Shown here piece by piece: positions 6,754 through 11,269 of a DNA stretch of 11,269 nt. The notes under the pieces were generated by a model. That model was not told where the DNA came from, searched no databases, and saw only the letters and a list, made by a program, of their open reading frames with translations. The stretch covers positions 1 to 11,269 of the forward strand of contig CAQUBD010000039.1 in the NCBI GenBank assembly GCA_948891265.1, read 5' to 3'. The translations under genes were made by a program, and so were the position numbers. The DNA comes from an uncultured Clostridia bacterium. GTDB lineage: Bacteria > Bacillota > Clostridia > TANB77 > CAG-508. Numbering within the stretch: position 1 is the stretch's first letter; every line of letters begins with the position of its first letter.

Positions 6754-7956
6754 TTATTGATCTATAGTATTTGAATTTTCATTAGTCTCTTCACCTGGAA
6801 CCAGTCCATTTGTAACATATGGTAGTGGGTTTGTTGTTATTCCATTTATTCTTACCTCAAAATGTGCATGTGGTCCTGTTGAATATCCTGTTGATCCTAC
6901 TTTTAGTACAGGCTCTCCTCTTTTGACTGTTTGACCTACTTCTACTAATATTTCTGAACCATGTGCATATAATGTTGTTATTCCTCCACCATGGTCAATT
7001 ATAACCATATTTCCATATGCCGTATTCATTCCTGCGTTTATAACTATTCCATCATTTGCCGCTATAAAATTAGCTCCCATTGGTGCACCAATATCTATAC
7101 CTGTATGTAATTTGTATTGTCCAGTAATTGGATGTACTCTCATCGCATATTTAGATGTAATATATGTATATCCTGGTACTGGCCATGCTAATTCTCCACC
7201 TATATATTTAGTGTCTATTCCTTCCATAGCTAATTCTAATATCTGTCTATTTACCAAATCGTATTGTTGATTTATTTCATCTATCTTAGATTGTAAGTCC
7301 TTTTCTTCATCTGAAAGTTTTTCTATAAAATTTTCTCTCATCTTTTTTGTATTTTGTAGTGTCCTTGATATCCTTGTTTGATTCTCTACTCTTGTTAATA
7401 ATTCTTTTTTTTCATTTTCTAACTTTTGTTTTGATAAATCTATCTTTTTTTGCTTTTCCTCTAATTCTGTTATTAAATCATTATCTAGTTCAGCTAATTG
7501 AGTTATTATATAATAGCTAGATAAAAAATCATCTAAATTTCTTGATTTTAGTAGTATATCCAAATATTGGGTTTCTCCAGATTCATAAATAGCTACTAAT
7601 CTTTGTTTAAATAATTCTTTTTGTTTGTCATACCTTTCTGTTACACTATTTAATTCTTTTTCTATTTCATTAATAGATTTTTTTAATTCTGTAATCTTAC
7701 TTTCTTGTTCTTCTAATTGTATTTGTGCTGAAGCTATTCTTTCATCCAATTTTTCTACTTGTTGCAAATTTTCTGATAAATTGCTTTGAATATTTTCTAA
7801 TTCTCCATTTGCATCATTTAATTGATTTCTTAATTCTTCTCTTTGTGTTTGTAAATCTACTTTATTATTTTCTACTTCATTTTCGTTTTCAGCATATGTA
7901 AATGTTGCTATAAAACAAATTAGTAAGATTAAAACAATACATAAATTTTTACGCAT
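6754..7956 (-). CDS. Secreted M23 peptidoglycan endopeptidase with coiled coil, paralogue next to ftsX
   Basis: A 400-residue paralogue of the protein at 5461-6678 and the first gene after ftsX. Signal peptide about 1-22 (MRKNLCIVLILLICFIATFT). A coiled coil at about 30-245 includes the conserved block KQRLVAIYESGETQYLDILL (117-136), which sits at the same residue numbers as in the paralogue. The M23 domain (about 255-382) has H284, D288, H332, H363 and H365 (HTGID, YAHG, HAHFEV), all zinc and catalytic positions intact. The start at 7956 is preferred because GGGAG sits 6 nt upstream; the ATG at 7962 directly abuts the Shine-Dalgarno, and a further in-frame TTG at 8001 would put 13 or more non-family residues before the signal peptide. 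Activation by FtsEX is inferred from CwlO and PcsB. Confidence 0.9.
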   Translation of the reverse strand: MRKNLCIVLILLICFIATFTYAENENEVENNKVDLQTQREELRNQLNDANGELENIQSNLSENLQQVEKLDERIASAQIQLEEQESKITELKKSINEIEKELNSVTERYDKQKELFKQRLVAIYESGETQYLDILLKSRNLDDFLSSYYIITQLAELDNDLITELEEKQKKIDLSKQKLENEKKELLTRVENQTRISRTLQNTKKMRENFIEKLSDEEKDLQSKIDEINQQYDLVNRQILELAMEGIDTKYIGGELAWPVPGYTYITSKYAMRVHPITGQYKLHTGIDIGAPMGANFIAANDGIVINAGMNTAYGNMVIIDHGGGITTLYAHGSEILVEVGQTVKRGEPVLKVGSTGYSTGPHAHFEVRINGITTNPLPYVTNGLVPGEETNENSNTIDQ

Positions 7957-7970
7957 GTTCATCTCCCTTC

Positions 7971-8022
7971 GGAAAGTTTTACTTTCCTCATTGCAATCCA
8001 AAAAACTTTTTAAATTCTTCGT
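7971..8022 (-). repeat. Intergenic element with hairpin, ftsX to M23 gap
   Basis: Bases 7971-7987 form a perfect hairpin (GGAAAGT / ACTTTCC, 3-nt loop) directly upstream of the ribosome-binding site of the M23 gene. The adjoining minus-strand stretch 8022 to 7982 resembles 42 to 2 at the left window edge. It has no U-run, so it is more likely an intergenic repeat or leader structure that could affect translation than a terminator. Confidence 0.45.
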
Positions 8023-8037
8023 ATTACAATTTTTATT

Positions 8038-8934
8038 TTAAACTTTAAGATATTTTCTCATAGAAATTACACTACCCATAGCTCCTATTCCTATTCCTAA
8101 TAATATATATACAAATATTATTGACGAAATCATATCTTTAAAACTTAATAGGCTTAGTCCTATTTTTATCATAAATGATGAATTTACTGCTTGTTCTGCT
8201 AATATACTGTATGCTCCACCAATAAATACAATTGATATTATACTTGCTAAAATTCCAATTATCATACCTTCTACTATAAATGGCCATCTTATAAAGTTAT
8301 TAGTTGCACCTACATATTTCATAATTGATATTTCTTTTCTTCTTGCATGTACTGTTAGTTTTATTGTATTTGATATAATAAATATTGATATAATTACTAG
8401 TAGAACTAATATTACTCCTGTAATTATTCTTATTCCATTTGCTAAATTTAATAAAGTTGTTACTGTTTCGTCACTACTTGTTATTCTTTTTACATTTTCA
8501 AATTCCAGTATTTCATTTTGTACATTTTTGCTTTCTCTTAAATCTGTTAGTGTAACTATATATGATGTTGAATAAAATTCATATCCATACCCTTCTAGCA
8601 AATCACTACTATCACCAAATTTTTCTTTCATAAAGTTATATGCATATTCTTTATCTTTAAATTCAATTGTACTAACGGCTGGCAAGTTTCTTATTCTGTT
8701 TCCTACTTCTTGTATTTGTTCTTCAGTTGCATCCATAGTTAAGAAAACCTGAAATCCTTGTTCTGACTTTATTTCATCTACAAAATTATTTATATTTTGA
8801 GTAAGTATTAAAAATATTCCAAATATTATCATTGTTGCACACATTATCATTAATGATGCACCTGTTGATTTTTTGTTTTTAAATACATTCCCAAAACCTT
8901 CACCTATTAAATATCCTAATCTATTATATTTCAC
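8038..8934 (-). CDS. ftsX: Cell division ABC-type membrane protein FtsX
   Basis: Integral membrane partner of FtsE; in Firmicutes FtsEX passes ATP-driven conformational change to CwlO/PcsB-like hydrolases outside the cell. The predicted 298 residues match the family. TM1 is at about 25-46, followed by a large extracellular loop (about 47-165) that contacts the hydrolase coiled coil, then TM2 (about 167-192), TM3 (about 220-243) and TM4 (about 269-292). The conserved cytoplasmic stretch RRKEISIMKYVGATNNFIRW is at 198-217. The start chosen is GTG at 8934, which has AAGGTGG 8 nt upstream and gives the family-like N-terminus (M)KYNRLGYLIGEGF. The ATG at 8940 is only 2 nt from that site, and the ATG at 8958 would lie before it. 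The gene overlaps ftsE by 11 bases, indicating translational coupling. Confidence 0.93.
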   Translation of the reverse strand: MKYNRLGYLIGEGFGNVFKNKKSTGASLMIMCATMIIFGIFLILTQNINNFVDEIKSEQGFQVFLTMDATEEQIQEVGNRIRNLPAVSTIEFKDKEYAYNFMKEKFGDSSDLLEGYGYEFYSTSYIVTLTDLRESKNVQNEILEFENVKRITSSDETVTTLLNLANGIRIITGVILVLLVIISIFIISNTIKLTVHARRKEISIMKYVGATNNFIRWPFIVEGMIIGILASIISIVFIGGAYSILAEQAVNSSFMIKIGLSLLSFKDMISSIIFVYILLGIGIGAMGSVISMRKYLKV

Positions 8935-9610
8935 AATCATAACCACCTTTTTTATCATCTCTTACTATGTCGCCTTTTTGTATGTGTATTACTCTCTTTT
9001 TCATTTTATCAACTATATCTTTTGCATGTGTTGCTACTACCACTGTTGTTCCTCTCATATTTATTTCATTTAATAGATTCATTATATCCCATGCAGTATC
9101 TGGGTCTAAGTTTCCTGTTGGCTCATCTGCTATTAACATTGATGGATTATTTACTAATGCTCTTGCTAGTGCAACTCTTTGTTGCTCTCCTCCTGATAAT
9201 TCATTTGGGTACATTTTTGCTTTTCCACTTAATCCAACTAGTGATAATACCATTGGTACTTGTCTTCTTATATGTCTTGGAGTTGCCCTTACTATATACA
9301 TTGCATATGCTACATTATCATATACTGTTTTATCTGGCAATAATCTAAAGTCTTGGAATACTATGCCCATACTTCTCCTTAAATATGGCACTCTGCTTTG
9401 CTTTAAAAATGTTGTGTCTTTTCCATTTATTATTATATTTCCTGATGTTGGTTCTTCTTCTTTTAGTATTAATTTTATTAACGTTGATTTTCCACTTCCT
9501 GATGAACCTACTAAAAATGCAAATTCTCCTTTATCTATTACAAAATTTGCATTTTTTACAGCTTTTGTTCCTGTGCCATATGTTTTTGATACGTTTCTAA
9601 ATTCTATCAT
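8924..9610 (-). CDS. ftsE: Cell division ATP-binding protein FtsE
   Basis: Cytoplasmic ABC ATPase that pairs with FtsX. At 228 residues it is standard FtsE length. Walker A GSSGSGKST (35-43), Q-loop Q86 (VFQDFRLL), signature LSGGEQQ (138-144), Walker B MLIADEP (158-164, catalytic E163), D-loop GNLDP (166-170) and switch H195 are all intact. The N-terminus (MIEFRNVSKTY) is typical of FtsE. AAGGGAAG lies about 8 nt upstream of the ATG. It is the first gene of the envelope cluster and is served by the promoter at 9670-9698. Its stop codon lies inside ftsX. Confidence 0.97.
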   Translation of the reverse strand: MIEFRNVSKTYGTGTKAVKNANFVIDKGEFAFLVGSSGSGKSTLIKLILKEEEPTSGNIIINGKDTTFLKQSRVPYLRRSMGIVFQDFRLLPDKTVYDNVAYAMYIVRATPRHIRRQVPMVLSLVGLSGKAKMYPNELSGGEQQRVALARALVNNPSMLIADEPTGNLDPDTAWDIMNLLNEINMRGTTVVVATHAKDIVDKMKKRVIHIQKGDIVRDDKKGGYDCEI

Positions 9611-9669
9611 TTTTTTACTTCCCTTCAGTAATATTTATTCTATATAAATCGACATTTTTATTCCCTTAA

Positions 9670-9698
9670 ATCATACCAATAATCAACATTTTTTGCAA
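9670..9698 (-). promoter_or_regulatory. Sigma-A-type promoter for the ftsEX cluster
   Basis: Minus-strand reading: -35 TTGCAA (9693-9698), 17-bp spacer, -10 TATGAT (9670-9675) preceded by TGG (extended -10). It lies about 60 bases upstream of the ftsE start and is the best promoter seen for the whole ftsE-to-pgsA run. Confidence 0.65.
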
Positions 9699-9768
9699 TA
9701 GTTTTCACGAAAAATTCATTGGAAATTTTTAGTAATTACTATTATTATTTCATTTTATATTTATAATC

Positions 9769-9964
9769 TAATAGAACAAAAGCGGACATTAATAACATTG
9801 TTTCTGTTTTAAACATTTTAACTTACTTACATGCCTCGTTTTTGTTCGCCCGCGAAAATTGCATTGCAATTTTCTGTGGAATGTATTTATATTATAGGAA
9901 AATTCATAGAAGTTATAATTAAACATTTATGCATAGATATAACTTTTTCTATAATAGAACAAAA
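9769..9964. repeat. 13-bp direct repeats flanking about 170 bases
   Basis: TAATAGAACAAAA occurs at 9769-9781 and again at 9952-9964. The interval contains the GC-rich hairpin. The pattern could be a target duplication or recombination scar around a small inserted element, but 13 AT-rich bases could also recur by chance. Confidence 0.5.
9854..9874. repeat. Perfect 21-bp inverted repeat in a GC-rich patch
   Basis: GAAAATTGCA and TGCAATTTTC form 10-bp arms around a single T. Immediately before it lies CGCCCGCG, strikingly GC-rich for this genome. No U-run that would make a strong terminator follows on the plus strand. It may be a protein-binding site or the remnant of a small mobile repeat. Confidence 0.6.
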
Positions 9965-10013
9965 TAATATTTTATTTTTAATTATTATATCTCTGAATAT
10001 TTAAAAACACAAT

Positions 10014-10043
10014 AAAAGTGACTACTTTTAGTAATCACTTTTT
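10014..10043 (-). terminator. Terminator of the Rpn gene
   Basis: AAAAGTGACTAC and GTAATCACTTTT pair over about 12 bases with one mismatch and a 5-nt loop, 21 bases beyond the Rpn stop. Stem bases supply a T-tract on both strands (TTTT on minus, TTTTTT on plus), so it could work in either direction. Confidence 0.7.
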
Positions 10044-10064
10044 TACATAAAAATCTTTACATTT

Positions 10065-10280
10065 TCATTTACTTTTCTGTATCTTTTCTATTTCTTCTAT
10101 TGGCATTTTTGTTATTTCTGATATTAGTTCTACAGGCATCTTCTTTTTTAACATTGTTTTTACTACTTGTATCATACCTTCTATTTTGCCTTCTCTTTTT
10201 CCTTCTCTTTTACCTTCTATTTTTCCTAATATTCTTTCTCTCTTCTTTTCTGCTATTAAGGTATCTATTACTGCTAGCAT
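10065..10280 (-). CDS. Predicted nested small protein in rpn (RpnS-like intragenic antitoxin)
   Basis: An in-frame ATG at 10280, codon 310 of the Rpn gene, would give a 71-residue protein identical to the C-terminus of the long form. It is preceded by AAGGAAAGGGG with an 8-nt spacer (bases 10281-10288), one of the stronger Shine-Dalgarno contexts in the window. The product has a short N-terminal helix (MLAVIDTLIAEKKRERI), the EGK repeats, and a final helical part (MPVELISEITKMPIEEIEKI) that resembles the terminal helices of other Rpn proteins. In E. coli, Rpn genes are known to make such small internal products (RpnS), which block the toxic nuclease. The start signal is seen in the sequence; that it is used, and as an antitoxin, is inference. 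Confidence 0.55.
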   Translation of the reverse strand: MLAVIDTLIAEKKRERILGKIEGKREGKREGKIEGMIQVVKTMLKKKMPVELISEITKMPIEEIEKIQKSK

Positions 10281-11207
10281 ATTTCCATCCCCTTTCCTTA
10301 AATTTTTAATAACTTCTTCTATGCTCTCTCTTTTCATTGTCTTTCCCAATATTATTTTTGTCATCATTTCTAACAATTCTTCGTCTTCTTTATTATTCAT
10401 TCTTATATATATTTCTTTTAATATTTCCTTGAACTCTTTTGAACTTTTAGTCTTTTCTATTAACATTGCTTTTGTTACAAATGTTTTTCCTTTTAGTAAT
10501 TCTTCATTTGTATATTCATTTACATCTACCACATTATATCTATCTATTTCTTGATTATATCCTAATAACTTTGTTTGTATTTCTGATACTCTTTTTGATG
10601 CATCCCATTTTTTATTTCCCGTGTATAATACTATTGGTATTACTGCTGGTAGCTCTATCTTTTGGTTATTTATCTTCTTTCCTCTTATCGCACTTCTTAT
10701 TATTTCAAGTGAATACTCATACATTCTTAATGACATTTTGTAATCTATTTTCGTTTGATGTTCTATTAAGAAAAATATTTCTTTATCTTTTAATTTATAT
10801 ACAATATCACATTCTCTATTTTTTAATGCTCTTGTTATATAACTACTATTATATTTTTCAATTTCATTTGAATATACTTCTTTTTTTAGAACTTTATTTA
10901 TTATTTCTGCTGCACATTCTTTATTATCTAATATCATCCTCATTATCTTATCATGTTCATTATTTACTATATCTAGCTTTTCACTTTCATCTATGTACTC
11001 TTTACTTGTATTTATATATTTTTCACTTACATCATTTAATGTTAATAATTCATTTTCATTGTTTTTTTTTATGAAATATATATAATCCTCTGGAATAAAT
11101 ATTGATATATCGATTCTATTATATTTGTTTTTTATACTTTTGTCAATATTTATTTTATAGTTAATATTATTTTCTATTTTCCTTATAATATCACCTTCCT
11201 TTTTCAT
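10065..11207 (-). CDS. Rpn-family PD-(D/E)XK nuclease (recombination-promoting nuclease / putative transposase)
   Basis: Family members are DNA endonucleases; E. coli RpnA cuts DNA and promotes RecA-independent recombination, and some Rpn loci act in phage defence. In this 380-residue protein the nuclease core is clear: HDKIMRMILDNKECAAEIIN (85-104), then D134 (ECDIVYKL), E149-x-Q151 (FFLIEHQ), the MSLRMYEYSLEI helix, and IPIVLYTG (190-197). D134/E149/Q151 fit the PD-(D/E)XK site. A tail with EGK repeats (322-335) and a helical end follows. The first 82 residues lie ahead of the usual core start and are not recognised. The ATG at 11207 has no visible Shine-Dalgarno upstream; AAGGAAGG lies just inside the frame, but only ATT or ATA codons follow it. 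The gene stands alone, with a terminator at 10014-10043. Confidence 0.88.
   Translation of the reverse strand: MKKEGDIIRKIENNINYKINIDKSIKNKYNRIDISIFIPEDYIYFIKKNNENELLTLNDVSEKYINTSKEYIDESEKLDIVNNEHDKIMRMILDNKECAAEIINKVLKKEVYSNEIEKYNSSYITRALKNRECDIVYKLKDKEIFFLIEHQTKIDYKMSLRMYEYSLEIIRSAIRGKKINNQKIELPAVIPIVLYTGNKKWDASKRVSEIQTKLLGYNQEIDRYNVVDVNEYTNEELLKGKTFVTKAMLIEKTKSSKEFKEILKEIYIRMNNKEDEELLEMMTKIILGKTMKRESIEEVIKNLRKGDGNMLAVIDTLIAEKKRERILGKIEGKREGKREGKIEGMIQVVKTMLKKKMPVELISEITKMPIEEIEKIQKSK
10177..10224 (-). repeat. Four 12-bp tandem repeats coding EGK(R/I)
   Basis: Four near-identical 12-base units (plus-strand form CCTTCTCTTTTT with small changes) encode the IEGK, REGK, REGK, IEG run in the Rpn tail. 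Because the unit is a multiple of three, copy-number change would lengthen or shorten the linker without a frameshift. It lies in the part shared by the long and the nested small protein. Confidence 0.85.
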
Positions 11208-11269
11208 TTTTTGTTTTTTTGGACTTCTTAAATTTTTTAGATATAATCTTTTGATTTAATATTTGAAAT
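11208..11269. other. Upstream edge of the Rpn gene
   Basis: Very AT-rich leader of the Rpn gene up to the window end. A -10-like TTATAT occurs in it on the minus strand, but the matching -35 box cannot be judged this close to the edge. No Shine-Dalgarno is present before the ATG. Confidence 0.4.

Larger units (their letters stand above)
9699..10013. other. Gene-free intergenic region with small repeats
   Basis: No open frame with a ribosome-binding site and no tRNA or recognised RNA family is seen here. It holds a 13-bp direct repeat pair, a perfect 21-bp inverted repeat in the only GC-rich patch of the area, and an imperfect AT-rich inverted repeat with outer arms TATTATAG (9890-9897) and CTATAATA (9949-9956) and inner arms AGTTATA (9911-9917) and TATAACT (9938-9944). 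The content suggests a decayed small insertion or a non-coding element, but nothing identifies it. Confidence 0.5.

Noticed and set aside
8967..9647. Long plus-strand open frame opposite ftsE
   Set aside because: It lies antisense to a fully motif-complete ftsE. Its translation shows no family features and arises from the codon bias of the real gene.
9699..10013. A structured RNA such as 6S RNA, T-box or a CRISPR array in the gene-free region
   Set aside because: There is no regular repeat-spacer pattern, no long 6S-like hairpin with a central bubble and no T-box signature; only short inverted repeats are present.
10466..11074. Plus-strand open frame opposite the Rpn gene
   Set aside because: Leu/Tyr/Phe-rich shadow of an AT-rich coding strand; no ribosome-binding site or domain.

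Overview
The window looks like chromosomal DNA of a low-GC Gram-positive bacterium, most likely an anaerobic member of the Clostridia. The base composition is very AT-rich, Shine-Dalgarno sequences are strong (AGGAGG, GGAGG), and the gene set is typical: PrpC-type PP2C phosphatase, GreA, PgsA, a CtpA/CtpB-like S41 protease, and FtsEX next to CwlO/PcsB-like M23 hydrolases. Genus and species cannot be read from this sequence alone.

Layout. On the minus strand at the left edge is a PP2C Ser/Thr phosphatase (67-801). Next is an unrecognised 260-residue protein with a C-terminal zinc-binding motif (1002-1784), which has its own promoter, a dyad-symmetric operator-like site and a structured leader. 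The only plus-strand gene is deoD (2050-2772), which converges on greA (2860-3336, minus) over a shared hairpin terminator. From 9610 down to 3441 runs one minus-strand cluster read in the order ftsE, ftsX, two tandem M23 peptidases with coiled coils, ctpA, pgsA. A good sigma-A-type promoter lies at 9670-9698, upstream of ftsE. A gene-free stretch of about 450 bases (9611-10064) holds that promoter, a 13-bp direct repeat pair, a perfect 21-bp inverted repeat in a local GC-rich patch, and a terminator. The right end is an Rpn-family PD-(D/E)XK nuclease gene (10065-11207, minus).

How the genes fit together. FtsE and FtsX form the ABC-type membrane complex that, in Firmicutes, activates CwlO/PcsB-like peptidoglycan hydrolases outside the cell. 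Here two such hydrolases follow directly and keep all expected zinc ligands, so both could be true enzymes. CtpA is a membrane-anchored processing protease that may act on extracytoplasmic proteins, and PgsA makes phosphatidylglycerol phosphate. The cluster is therefore a cell-envelope block. PrpC-type phosphatases normally reverse PrkC-type kinase signalling, and that kinase would be expected just beyond the left edge.

The most interesting locus is the Rpn gene. Its long frame starts without a visible ribosome-binding site, but it contains a strong internal Shine-Dalgarno sequence in front of an in-frame ATG (10280). That ATG would give a 71-residue C-terminal protein, matching the known arrangement in which Rpn toxins are neutralised by a small protein made from inside the same gene. 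The other notable items are the orphan zinc protein with its regulatory region, and several families of small intergenic repeats.
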